This document shows, in pieces, positions 26,212-34,666 of a DNA stretch of 64,000 nt. This DNA comes from an uncultured Pseudomonadales bacterium (GTDB lineage Bacteria > Pseudomonadota > Gammaproteobacteria > Pseudomonadales > Azotimanducaceae), in NCBI GenBank assembly GCA_943787425.1, contig CALSMJ010000007.1:1-64000 (forward strand), given 5' to 3'. A program made the translations under genes and the position numbers. Positions within the stretch are counted from its first letter, which is position 1. Each line of letters begins with the position of its first letter. The notes beneath the pieces are model-generated. The model was not told the origin of the DNA and did not search any database. It was given only the letters and a program-made list of their open reading frames with translations.

Positions 26212-27408
26212 TTAACTTTTCGGTAAGCCGAGCACCCGCTCGCCGAGGATGTTTTTCTGAATTTGGGAGGTGCCGCCACCGATGGTGCCAGAAAAAGCAT
26301 TCAAATAGGATCGCTGCCACTTACCGCCGTCCAGGGCCGCCTCACTAATAAAACGCGCACCATTTGCGCCCTGCAAGGACAGCGCAAACCGAGTCATCTT
26401 ACGCTTTAGTTCAGTACCCCTAAGCTTTCCGGACATTGCCACAGCCGTTGGGTAGGTGCCGCCAAGCGCTGGGATGCGCGCGCGCGAGCCCATTACGACA
26501 TGACCCTTGGCTTCCAAAACAAGCTTCACCAACTCATCGCGGGTTAAGGGATCCTCAATGGCCGGGCGGCCATTTCGCGTTGCGCGACGCGCGAGTTCAA
26601 CAATGTCATTGATGTTCAAATCCATCATAGACAACCCGCCAGCTTGACCGCCCACAGCGCCGCGCTCAAACATCAAAGTTTTCATCGCAACCGACCAACC
26701 CTCGCCCTCGTTGCCAAGCATGCAGTCGGCCGGTATTCGCGCGTCGGTAAAGTAAGTTTGGCAGAACCCATATTCGCCAGTCAGCTTTTTAATCGGGGTC
26801 GGAGTAATGCCATCAGCCGTCATCGGGGCTAAGAAAAAGCTCAACCCAGCATACTTGTTAGGACCCTCATTTGAGGTTCTGGCAATCAAAATCATGTATT
26901 TGGCATAGCTGCCAAGGCTGGTCCAAATTTTTGAGCCATTGATGACATATTCGTCGCCATCCTTCACCGCCCGAACCTGCGCATTGCCCAAGTCGGAGCC
27001 GTGATCGGGCTCTGAAAAGCCTTGGCACCAAATATCCTCGGCACTCAAGATGTTTTTAATATAACGCTGCTTATCGGCCTCAGTACCCATCTCTAAAATC
27101 AATGGGCCGGCCCAATTCAAACCAATCGTATTCGGCACGAATGGCACCCTTTGGGCCGCCATCTCTTGATTGACAATATCCTGCATAACTTGGGGTTGAC
27201 CACCACCCCCGTAGGCCTCAGGCCAAGACATGCCCAAATAGCCGGCCTCGTAAACCGTTTGCTGCCACCGTCTTAAAAACTCAAATTGTTGATCCGTGCC
27301 GACTTCCATAAACGTTTCAGGTAGTAAAAAAGAGGGCGCAGCGGGCTTATTATCCTGAAGCCAGGCTCGGACATCTGATCGAAACTCGCTGATTTCATTC
27401 TCGTTCAC
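26212..27408 (-). CDS. Acyl-CoA dehydrogenase subunit (partner)
   Basis: Protein of 398 aa with a GTG start and AAGGAG 6 bp upstream. It contains GMSWPEAYGGGGQPQVMQDIV, CQGFSEPDHGSDLGNAQVRA and YVINGSKIWTSLG, the acyl-CoA and FAD-contact segments of the N and middle domains. It ends FSGTIGGGTSQIQKNILGERVLGLP, the GGTSQIQ type FAD/ADP contact. In its C-terminal domain the canonical R-x-Q-F-G stretch is replaced by RNGRPAIEDPLTRDELVKL. This fits a heteromeric enzyme completed by the adjacent subunit gene. The reaction would be dehydrogenation of an acyl-CoA, with electrons to ETF. Substrate unknown, possibly branched or steroid-derived. Confidence 0.9.
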   Translation of the reverse strand: MNENEISEFRSDVRAWLQDNKPAAPSFLLPETFMEVGTDQQFEFLRRWQQTVYEAGYLGMSWPEAYGGGGQPQVMQDIVNQEMAAQRVPFVPNTIGLNWAGPLILEMGTEADKQRYIKNILSAEDIWCQGFSEPDHGSDLGNAQVRAVKDGDEYVINGSKIWTSLGSYAKYMILIARTSNEGPNKYAGLSFFLAPMTADGITPTPIKKLTGEYGFCQTYFTDARIPADCMLGNEGEGWSVAMKTLMFERGAVGGQAGGLSMMDLNINDIVELARRATRNGRPAIEDPLTRDELVKLVLEAKGHVVMGSRARIPALGGTYPTAVAMSGKLRGTELKRKMTRFALSLQGANGARFISEAALDGGKWQRSYLNAFSGTIGGGTSQIQKNILGERVLGLPKS

Positions 27409-27728
27409 AAAGACTCCTTGATCGGACCAAATCGGTTAACAGATCCATGATAAGGACTAACTGGCGCATTGACCACTCGCGGTACGCCATTGATGCACCG
27501 GTATCCATGCCCTGTATCATCAGGCACGACTAGGCCTGGCATTGGCAGCAAAAAGCGGGAGGGGGGTAACAGCATCAAGGGTTACCGGCATCTGACGGGC
27601 AGCGTCATTCAGCGCCCTCAGTCAGGGCCCTGCCCAATCGATAAACACCGTGCCGAGTGCCCGAGTCGTGTTATCACAACTAGGGTGTCCGCAGAGACCA
27701 CACCAACAACCACTCACTGCCAGCCGAG
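27409..27728. other. Intergenic, about 320 bp
   Basis: No gene supported. It contains a small hairpin (GGTAAC and GTTACC around 27566-27587) without a following T-run. An 87-codon rightward frame overlapping the next gene antisense has no family features. The left part carries the promoter of the acyl-CoA dehydrogenase pair. Confidence 0.4.
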
Positions 27729-27908
27729 TTAGTCTTTTTTGGTGCTGATTCTGATGTGGCGCGAGCCACTTTGTGCATTCTGACCACTCACACCGTTCGG
27801 TATTTCTTGAATCTTTTTACCGGACGCCAAAAACGCCTCGGTTTCGGAAACAATCTTATCGCGCAACGATTGTTGTGCGAGGGCATCAGAATTTGATTTT
27901 TTTGACAT
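27729..27908 (-). CDS. SutA-like small RNA polymerase-associated protein
   Basis: Small open frame of 59 aa (ATG at 27908, stop TAA at 27729-27731) that starts MSKKSNSDALAQQSLRDK. The middle EAFLASGKKIQEIPNGVSG and the ending SGSRHIRI match the C-terminal half of SutA (pattern E-F-L-x-x-G-x-K-V/I-Q-E-I ... GSRxI), a Pseudomonas transcription regulator that binds RNA polymerase in slow growth. The long acidic N-terminal arm of SutA is absent here. It follows the RRM-protein gene by 17 bp on the same strand, probably in one transcript. The resemblance is from memory and by eye; no alignment was run. Confidence 0.6.
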   Translation of the reverse strand: MSKKSNSDALAQQSLRDKIVSETEAFLASGKKIQEIPNGVSGQNAQSGSRHIRISTKKD

Positions 27909-27925
27909 AATCGTAAGGGCTGCGG

Positions 27926-28186
27926 TTATCGACGCGGCCGATCCTCTTTTGGACGAGCTTCGTTAACAGTGAGGGCACGACCGTCCAATTCTTTGCCGTT
28001 CAGTGCGTGAATGGCGGCATTGCCCGCAACGGTTTCGCTCATTTCGATGAAACCGAATCCCTTCGAGCGACCCGTATCTCGATCGGTGATGATCACGGCA
28101 TCCGTGACAGCACCATGGGCTTCGAACATTTCAGCCAGTTCGCCCTGTGAAAGTTTAAACGGCAGGTTACCGACATATATTTTCAA
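27926..28186 (-). CDS. RNA recognition motif (RRM) protein
   Basis: Single RRM of 86 aa. RNP2 is IYVGNL at residues 3-8, RNP1 is KGFGFIEM near residues 43-50, and a short basic tail ends PKEDRPRR. Such small glycine-poor RRM proteins occur in cyanobacteria and many gammaproteobacteria and bind RNA, often in cold or stress conditions. It lies between a SlyD-like PPIase gene upstream (71 bp) and the SutA-like gene downstream (17 bp). Confidence 0.93.
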   Translation of the reverse strand: MKIYVGNLPFKLSQGELAEMFEAHGAVTDAVIITDRDTGRSKGFGFIEMSETVAGNAAIHALNGKELDGRALTVNEARPKEDRPRR

Positions 28187-28257
28187 GTTAATTCCTTATG
28201 AATCGTGATTGCTTGTCTGTGCAAACCGGCGCTCAGCTGTGGCGCCGGTGGTTTCCA

Positions 28258-28725
28258 TCACGAATGCACATGTCCGTGGCTGATTTCTGCTTCTGTCGCG
28301 GCGCGTACACCGACCACTTCAACCTCGAAATGCAGGGTCTCACCCGCCAGAGGATGATTGCCATCAACGGTGATGTCATCGCCATTTATCGCAGCAATCG
28401 CAACCGATTGCTGCTGACCCTGCTCATCTGATGCTGTAAAACGCATCCCAGTTTCAATCGATTCAACGCCTTCGAATGCTGACCGCGGTACAACCTGAAC
28501 CAACGCAGGATCGACCGTCCCGTAGCCGTCATTCGGCTCGATCACAGCGGTGAATTGATCGCCCGCAGACTTATCCAACAAAGCGGCTTCAAGCCCGGTG
28601 ATGATGCCACCAGCTCCGTGCAAGTAAGTCAGTGGATCTTGCCCTTCGGAACTATCTAAAACGACGCCTTCGCCATTTTTTAGGGTGTAATGCATCGCGA
28701 CAACGGCGTGGTCACAAATCTTCAT
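28258..28725 (-). CDS. FKBP-type peptidyl-prolyl isomerase, SlyD-like
   Basis: Prolyl isomerase and folding chaperone of 155 aa, starting MKICDHAVVAMHYTLKNGEG. The FKBP motif GAGGIITGLEAALLDKSAGD and the insert-in-flap domain (PNDGYGTVDPALVQVVPRSAFE) identify the SlyD/FkpB type. SlyD's long metal-binding His/Cys tail is reduced here to a short HGHVHS end, so nickel storage is probably weak. An in-frame GTG at 28758 is a possible earlier start, but alignment with the family favours the ATG at 28725. Confidence 0.92.
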   Translation of the reverse strand: MKICDHAVVAMHYTLKNGEGVVLDSSEGQDPLTYLHGAGGIITGLEAALLDKSAGDQFTAVIEPNDGYGTVDPALVQVVPRSAFEGVESIETGMRFTASDEQGQQQSVAIAAINGDDITVDGNHPLAGETLHFEVEVVGVRAATEAEISHGHVHS

Positions 28726-29031
28726 GCGGCGCTCACTATTCGTCTGGTCCGGAACCAAAGCAAGACCCTCGCGACGATCTAGCTCGATTCAAACAATAAG
28801 TACAATCAACTGCGTTTTTTTTCGGACTTGATAACAAACAGTGAACCAAAAGAAACAGTCAACATTACGCGAGGCCAGTAGCTTAACTGAAATCACTGTG
28901 AATAACGAGGCTGACCAAATTGGGCGGCAAAGCCCCGGAGACGCTTGGTTGGACTATTGAGGGCAGCCTTGGCAGTATTAGGCGTCACTTTCTGCGCTTT
29001 TGCGATCATCAAGGAACATCAGCAAACCAAC

Positions 29032-30405
29032 ATGACCCCCATCACCCGCTCGACCGCTTGGATCTATGGCTCGGTCAGCCTGCCCCTTGCCATTATCAGT
29101 TATCCACTGGCCGTTTGGATCCCTCGCTTGTATTCAACAGAGATCGGCATTGATCTTGGCTTGATCGGGCTGGTGATCTTTTGCGCTGCGATTTTCGATG
29201 CGATTTCCGATCCAGCGATGGGCTTTATGTCGGATCGATTTCAAACGCGTTGGGGTCGCCGCAAGCCTTGGATCGCGATTGGCGTACCCATCTACGCGGT
29301 TGCGGTATGGATGCTGCTTAATCCAGACCAAGGCAGCACCGTTTTATATCTTGCCCTGTTTTTTATCTTGCTTCGGCTAGCAACCACCATTTTAGGCTTG
29401 CCCTACGCCGCTTGGGGGATGGAGCTGTCGACTGAATACCATACTCGCACCATGATCCAATCGGCGCGCGAAAAGTATGTACTGGCGGGTTTGATTGTCG
29501 CCTCCGCCATCGTGCTGATTTCTGAGGAAGTATTTGATAATCGTTCCGCCAGTTTCGTTCTCAGTAATTTTTCATGGGTGATCGTGACCTTACTACCGCT
29601 CACCGCGCTAATCGTGCTCTTGAAGGTGCCCGAAGTGGCGGTGCCGCTCGCGCCTCGAGTCTCGATTGTGGCATCGCTGCGACAAATGACCCGAAACAAG
29701 CTCTTCTTTCGATTGCTGATGATCGAATTACTCATCGCCGGTGGCGAGAACTTCAGAAATACCCTGTCGCTTTTTTTCGTTCAAGACTACGTCGGCGCGG
29801 ATCGCGTCGGACGTTTGTATGTGCTGTATTTTGGCGTGGGACTGCTGGCGATTCCGGTTTGGGACTGGATTGCGCGTCGGTTCGGGAAGCATCAGTCTTT
29901 AGCAACCGCCATGGTCATGGTCAGCATTATCGCTATCGCGTGCTTTATGCTGGACTACGGCCAGGTCACGGAATTTTATGTTTTGTTTGCCTTAAAAGGC
30001 TTTTGCTTCGGCGCGTTTGCCTACCTACCTCGTGCTATGTTGGCTGACGTTGTGGATTTCGATACCGTGCGTTCGGGTACAGCACGTCCCGCCAGCTATT
30101 TCGCGATACTAGGGTTTATGACAAAGTGCGCTGCCTCCTTTGGCGGCCTTTCCCTGCCAATTCTTGGCTTCGTCGGCTATTCGGTTGCACGAAACGTGAC
30201 CAACGGTCCAACCGAACTGATGTGGTTGGGCATCCTGTATGCCATTGTGCCAACCCTTATGTTTGTCGTGGCGTTTTATCTCTGTGTGACTTGGCCTTTG
30301 GACGCCAAGCTCCATCAACGGCTAGAGCGTCTCGTTGCCCGAAAGCAGGCCCGTTACAGCAAAGATTCAGTCAGGGCCTTAATGCACCGGCGTGCCGCTC
30401 AGTAA
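29032..30405 (+). CDS. MFS transporter, GPH (glycoside/cation symporter)-like
   Basis: Twelve-helix transporter of about 457 aa from ATG 29032. The family signatures are IFDAISDPAMGFMSDRFQTRWGRRKPW near residue 60 (the GPH loop 2-3 motif D-P-x-x-G-x-x-S-D-R) and the AFAYLPRAMLADVVDFDT segment in the second half, where the acidic residues lie. GPH members import sugars or other small molecules with a cation. A nearly parallel gene lies at 34.7 kb. The tail overlaps the leftward LON-domain gene by 27 bp, so they are convergent. The substrate is not predictable. Confidence 0.88.
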   Translation: MTPITRSTAWIYGSVSLPLAIISYPLAVWIPRLYSTEIGIDLGLIGLVIFCAAIFDAISDPAMGFMSDRFQTRWGRRKPWIAIGVPIYAVAVWMLLNPDQGSTVLYLALFFILLRLATTILGLPYAAWGMELSTEYHTRTMIQSAREKYVLAGLIVASAIVLISEEVFDNRSASFVLSNFSWVIVTLLPLTALIVLLKVPEVAVPLAPRVSIVASLRQMTRNKLFFRLLMIELLIAGGENFRNTLSLFFVQDYVGADRVGRLYVLYFGVGLLAIPVWDWIARRFGKHQSLATAMVMVSIIAIACFMLDYGQVTEFYVLFALKGFCFGAFAYLPRAMLADVVDFDTVRSGTARPASYFAILGFMTKCAASFGGLSLPILGFVGYSVARNVTNGPTELMWLGILYAIVPTLMFVVAFYLCVTWPLDAKLHQRLERLVARKQARYSKDSVRALMHRRAAQ

Positions 30406-31017
30406 GCCGCCGACCAAGTGCAGTCTGGCTTCGATCGAATTACATTCCAGTAACTGCTGCATGATGTCGGCATCAAATTTCAAATATTGGAAAATGCGAT
30501 ACGAGAACACCGACGACGACTGTTCTTGCCAGCTGGTCGCCGCCAAAATCTTACGTAGCTGCTGGTGCTCGTCGCCGATTAGGGCCAGCAGGCTGTCGTT
30601 AATTTCTCGTTGCAATGCGGGATATTCCTGCTCAGCATCCTCATCGATCAACCGTTCGGCGCGCACAATTTTATACGGTAGCGTTTGCACTTCTGACACC
30701 ACGCGATAACGCGCTTGCATCTCGATGGCGGCGTGGATTCGTCCGTCGTCAAGGGTCTGTAGAATCCGGCATGGACCCGCGGAGAAGATCTCATGCGGGA
30801 GATAGGTCGCTTGATTGGTGCTGAGCGCTTCTTCGGTCGTCTTTAATTGAGGCGCCGCGCGGATCTGTTTGCGAGTATGGCAAACGCCGATCGGACGCTC
30901 AGAGGCCACACTATCTGTCACCATCTTGCGGTAACGCGGCTCAAACACATGCAGTGGCACTTCATGGCCCGGGAAGGCCACCAACTCTGGAATGGGAAAT
31001 AACGCGATTTCTTGCAC
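30379..31017 (-). CDS. LON N-terminal (substrate-binding) domain protein
   Basis: Protein of 212 aa with only the LON/PUA-like N-terminal domain and no ATPase or protease. The start VQEIALFPIPELVAFPGHEVPLHVFEPRYRKMV (shown here in part) is typical, as are the later GRIHAAIEMQARYRVV strands. The GTG at 31017 has AAGGAG 10 bp upstream and places the domain start correctly. Stand-alone LON-domain proteins may regulate proteolysis or bind peptides; a bacterial role is unproven. It overlaps the MFS gene tail to tail. Confidence 0.85.
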   Translation of the reverse strand: MQEIALFPIPELVAFPGHEVPLHVFEPRYRKMVTDSVASERPIGVCHTRKQIRAAPQLKTTEEALSTNQATYLPHEIFSAGPCRILQTLDDGRIHAAIEMQARYRVVSEVQTLPYKIVRAERLIDEDAEQEYPALQREINDSLLALIGDEHQQLRKILAATSWQEQSSSVFSYRIFQYLKFDADIMQQLLECNSIEARLHLVGGLLSGTPVH

Positions 31018-31427
31018 CGTTGAACAACTCCTTGCCTTGTTTGTTGTGGACCGCGACCTAGCGCTTACGTTCGCCTCGAACCAACAACGCAATTACCCGA
31101 ACCGTCTTCCAGTCTACACACCGGGCGGCTACCAGCAACCTTTGTCGTGAACCCAGTCTGAAAATGACCGAACCTGACTTTGCTGATACGCCGATTTGCG
31201 ATCCTAGGATTGAAAATTTCAAATTCGGGATTAACAACGCTCACACTTTGGCTTGATCCGTGGCAGTCGGCGCGATGCAGGATGGCCAAACACGGCTCAA
31301 CGGTTGAATTCAAGCGTGCACCGAGCCCAACCCCATTTGACAATGCATTACTACAGGCACGAGCCTGCCCCCTACGCCAACTGATTATCTGGCATACTAT
31401 GACGCTCGTAATCAAAAGCTATGAGTT
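31018..31427. other. Divergent intergenic region with palindromes
   Basis: 410 bp between leftward LON and rightward luciferase-like genes. At 31201-31221 two palindromes abut: ATCCTAGGAT (perfect) and TGAAA-A-TTTCA. This is a candidate operator. Otherwise no gene was supported. Confidence 0.4.
31201..31221. promoter_or_regulatory. Adjacent palindromes, candidate operator
   Basis: ATCCTAGGAT (10-bp perfect palindrome) is immediately followed by TGAAAATTTCA (IR with one central base). The location between divergent genes is typical for a shared operator. Unsupported by known consensus, so tentative. Confidence 0.35.
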
Positions 31428-32450
31428 ATGGCGCAGCACAGTATTCTCGATCTCGTCCCCATTACCCTTGGCAGCGATGCAGCCTGCGCCCTTGAGCGCA
31501 GCAAGCAGCTTGCCATCAAGGCAGAATCTTGGGGTTATCACCGGTATTGGGTCGCCGAGCACCACAACATGCCGGGCATTGCGAGCTCGGCGACCGCCGT
31601 CGTGATCGGTCACCTTGCCTCGGCCACGCAAACCATACGGGTGGGCTCCGGCGGCATCATGTTGCCAAACCATGCGCCGCTGATGGTGGCAGAACAATTT
31701 GGCACGCTCGCCACCTTGTACCCCAACCGAATTGATCTCGGTCTTGGTCGTGCACCCGGCACCGATGGCCTGACGATGCAGGCCTTGCGCCGCAACCTTG
31801 CCGCAAGCGTTGAAGACTTTCCCAGAGACGTGGTGGAACTTCAGCATTACTTAAAACCCGTCCAACCCGGACAACGCGTGAGCGCAACGCCGGGCGCGGG
31901 CACCGAAGTTCCGATCTGGATATTGGGTTCGAGTTTATACGGCGCGCAACTCGCCGCGATGCTCGGTATGCCATTTGCCTTTGCCTCACATTTTGCACCC
32001 ACCTACCTGATGGCCGCGATCCAAACCTATCGTGAGCAATTTAAGCCCTCAGAGACCCTAAAGACGCCCTACGTCATGCTGGGCTTTAACCTGTGCGCCG
32101 CAGAGACCGACGCGCAAGCACACTTTTTGCGCTCGTCGTCACTGCAGTCCTTTGTGAACCTTAGGCGCGGCGCGCCCGGCCCCCTGCCAGAACCCATCGA
32201 GGGGTTTGAAGCCAGTCTTTCACCCGCCGAACAACAGATGGTTGCGGCCATCGGCCAATGCTCAGCGGTTGGCGACCTCGCAACGGTTCAGGACCAGATC
32301 GGCGCCTTTCTGGCGCAAACCGGGGCAGATGAACTGATGCTGGTATCGTCGATTTTCGATCACGAACAGCGCTTGAAAAGCTATGAGCTCGGCGCGATCG
32401 CCATGCAGAACCTCGCGCAGGCCAATGAGCCAAAGCAGGCAGCGCGCTAA
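31428..32450 (+). CDS. LLM class flavin-dependent oxidoreductase (luciferase-like)
   Basis: Protein of 340 aa of the bacterial luciferase-like family. It has the barrel segments [33 protein letters not shown] and [11 protein letters not shown], typical of the YhbW/luxAB-related group that uses FMNH2 or F420. The FMN-phosphate region is around [21 protein letters not shown]. The reaction would be an oxygenation or hydride transfer; substrate unknown. It is divergent from the LON gene across 410 bp. Confidence 0.9.
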   Translation: MAQHSILDLVPITLGSDAACALERSKQLAIKAESWGYHRYWVAEHHNMPGIASSATAVVIGHLASATQTIRVGSGGIMLPNHAPLMVAEQFGTLATLYPNRIDLGLGRAPGTDGLTMQALRRNLAASVEDFPRDVVELQHYLKPVQPGQRVSATPGAGTEVPIWILGSSLYGAQLAAMLGMPFAFASHFAPTYLMAAIQTYREQFKPSETLKTPYVMLGFNLCAAETDAQAHFLRSSSLQSFVNLRRGAPGPLPEPIEGFEASLSPAEQQMVAAIGQCSAVGDLATVQDQIGAFLAQTGADELMLVSSIFDHEQRLKSYELGAIAMQNLAQANEPKQAAR

Positions 32451-32483
32451 CCCAATCCCCAAGTATTGAAGCCAGGCGCCTGC

Positions 32484-32606
32484 ATGGACCATTCAGTCAT
32501 AGGCGGCGTGATCGTCGTCTTCATTGTTATTTTGATTGCCGTTCTGAGCGCACGTAACAAGCCTTCTCAAGGCAAAGACCCGCAGGGCGGCGCCGCCCAA
32601 GATTAG
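32484..32606 (+). CDS. Possible 40-aa single-span membrane protein
   Basis: A short open frame starts ATG at 32484 and ends TAG at 32604-32606. It has a hydrophobic helix of about 18 residues (VIGGVIVVFIVILIAVLSA), then a polar tail with Lys, Gln and Gly. It is on the strand opposite the symporter gene and follows the LLM gene by 33 bp. Composition is consistent with a real small membrane protein, but no family is recognised and the ribosome binding site is weak. Confidence 0.35.
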   Translation: MDHSVIGGVIVVFIVILIAVLSARNKPSQGKDPQGGAAQD

Positions 32607-32712
32607 GCACACCATGTGCAGGCTTAACAAGACGCGGGTCTATCGCCGTTTTGTTTTAACCAACTCTTGAGGCGCTTTCATATTATCAACTGCGCGCAGC
32701 AGACTAAGCTGT

Positions 32713-34203
32713 CTAAAACGCCATGGCGCGATGAATGTCTTCATCCATGGTATCGATCTTCGGCTGCGTTAAAAAGGAAACGCCAATAAACAAAACAATC
32801 GAGGTTACAAACGCCAAAAAGCCGGCGCTGATACCGTAGGGCAGTCCGATGGACGCCACATTGAACACGACATTAATCGAAAGGCTCGACACAATTGCAA
32901 CGATCGCGCCTTGGTGCGTGGCACCCTTCCAATTCAGCCCAATCGCCAGAACCGGGAAAATCGCGGCCGCAAACGTCGCCCAGCCAATCGTGCCTAACAA
33001 CGCCACCAAGGTATCGCTCACCAGCGCAATGGTCGCGGCCATAACCGCCAGCACCACGGTTACGATTCGCGCTTTCAACAACTCGTTTTTGATCTCGGTC
33101 GCACCAAAGGCTTTCGGCATGTCATGAATCAAGGCCGCCGTGCCGACATTTAAAAAGGCGTCCGCCGTTGACATAATCGCTGCAAACAAACCCGCAAAAA
33201 CTACCCCCGCCAGCAACGGACTGGCAAACACCGATAAGAAAAACGGCGCAGCCTGATCAGGTCCGGTTAACGGTTCTGCCTGACCGTCAATCACCAGCGC
33301 TCGCATAACCGTGCCAATCGAGATCCAAAGCAGCGCCGCGAAGGCATACCCGATCACCGATACCGGCAAGACAATTCGATTGTCCGCGATCTTTCGGTTC
33401 ATCATCATTTTGGTCACAAGGTGCGGTTGTCCCGCAACGCCAACACCGAAAATGAACGCCCAACCCAGACACGCGATCACCCCTGCAGTGCCGAACGGCA
33501 TCACTGCCTCGGCATCATCTTGCATAATGACCTGGGTCGCCTCGGTAAAGCCGCCATCGAAGACCTGCGTTGCGGTATAGAGAATCAATACCCCTGCCAC
33601 CATCATGATCGCGCCTTGAACCACATCCGTATAAACCGATGCGATGATGCCACCGGTCACACAATAAAAAATCAAAACCGCTGAGGACACCACAACACAA
33701 CTGATCAGGCTGATATCAGCAAACATCACGGTTCCACCCAACAACGATTTCATGACGACCGCCATGGCCAAAATCTGCGTCGCAAGGTAGCCCATTACCC
33801 CTAAAACGATGGTTAAAGCCATCAAAAATCGAACGGCCTCACTTTTGTAACGCGCGGCCACCACATCGGGTAGGGACATCGCGTCTCGAAGTTCTGCAAT
33901 CATCCGAATCCGCTTCGCAACCAAGAAAAACCCGAGGGCGTACCCCGTTGTGGAAAGGATGATCATCCAAAAGGAACTGACGCCTTGGGAATAGACCAGT
34001 CCCGGGCCACCAACGAAACCAAACCCGCTTAGCGTACTGGAAAAAATTGCCAGCGCGACAACGAGTGGACCGAGACTTCTGCCAGCAATAAAAAAATCAC
34101 TGGGTGAGTGGGTACGACGCATGGCCCAAAGGCCCACCGCAACGCAAAACACCATGTAGATGACCACTGATGAAAGAATGATCTCCTGCCGAAAGGCTTC
34201 CAT
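32713..34203 (-). CDS. Sodium:solute symporter (SSS family)
   Basis: Integral membrane symporter of 496 aa with about 13 transmembrane segments. SSS features include DFFIAGRSLGPLVVALAIFSSTLSGFGFVG at the N-terminal third, GGIIASVYTDVVQGAIMM and FAGLFAAIMSTADAFLNVGTA. The SDTLVALLGTIGWATFAAAIFPV segment near the C-terminal part matches the core. It uses the sodium gradient to import an organic solute; substrate unknown. It lies 106 bp from the tail-to-tail small open frame. Confidence 0.9.
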   Translation of the reverse strand: MEAFRQEIILSSVVIYMVFCVAVGLWAMRRTHSPSDFFIAGRSLGPLVVALAIFSSTLSGFGFVGGPGLVYSQGVSSFWMIILSTTGYALGFFLVAKRIRMIAELRDAMSLPDVVAARYKSEAVRFLMALTIVLGVMGYLATQILAMAVVMKSLLGGTVMFADISLISCVVVSSAVLIFYCVTGGIIASVYTDVVQGAIMMVAGVLILYTATQVFDGGFTEATQVIMQDDAEAVMPFGTAGVIACLGWAFIFGVGVAGQPHLVTKMMMNRKIADNRIVLPVSVIGYAFAALLWISIGTVMRALVIDGQAEPLTGPDQAAPFFLSVFASPLLAGVVFAGLFAAIMSTADAFLNVGTAALIHDMPKAFGATEIKNELLKARIVTVVLAVMAATIALVSDTLVALLGTIGWATFAAAIFPVLAIGLNWKGATHQGAIVAIVSSLSINVVFNVASIGLPYGISAGFLAFVTSIVLFIGVSFLTQPKIDTMDEDIHRAMAF

Positions 34204-34666
34204 GAAAAATCCCTTTTTCTTTTAGGTTGTTGAAGACAGTGTTTGCTTGTCAGGGTGATTGATGGCTCAAGACCTCCGACTTGCGCATTATGAACGCAAA
34301 AACGGTGATTGACCTTAATCGAGCGCTTATTTTTGTTGATTGTAACGAATTGGGTCACAGCGTCTGAACCTATTCCATTCCTCAGCGCCATCTCAGAACC
34401 AGTTGGTAGGGACTTTTGTTGTGGTTGTTTCGATGAGGTAATGGGAACGTGATCGCCGATGGATCGATCAGTACCTGAGAGTGCTTGCCGAATCCTTTTT
34501 GAGAAGGCTCGAGCCAGCTTTTTTTTGAGCAGATAATCCATCCGGTTGTATTGTGATGGTTCTGCGGCAATTCTCCGACTGCGCTGCTTGGATTATAACG
34601 GACCTATCCGAGCCGTTCCTGACTGAGCTGTGCTAGTGTAGAAGCGTAGCCACAAGTGAGGGGACT
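34204..34666. other. Intergenic between divergent transporters
   Basis: 463 bp between the leftward SSS gene and the rightward MFS gene, both with promoters here. The left part is AT-richer. Open frames on the minus strand here are extensions into the SSS gene's upstream DNA and look noncoding. No obvious palindrome was noticed. Confidence 0.4.
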
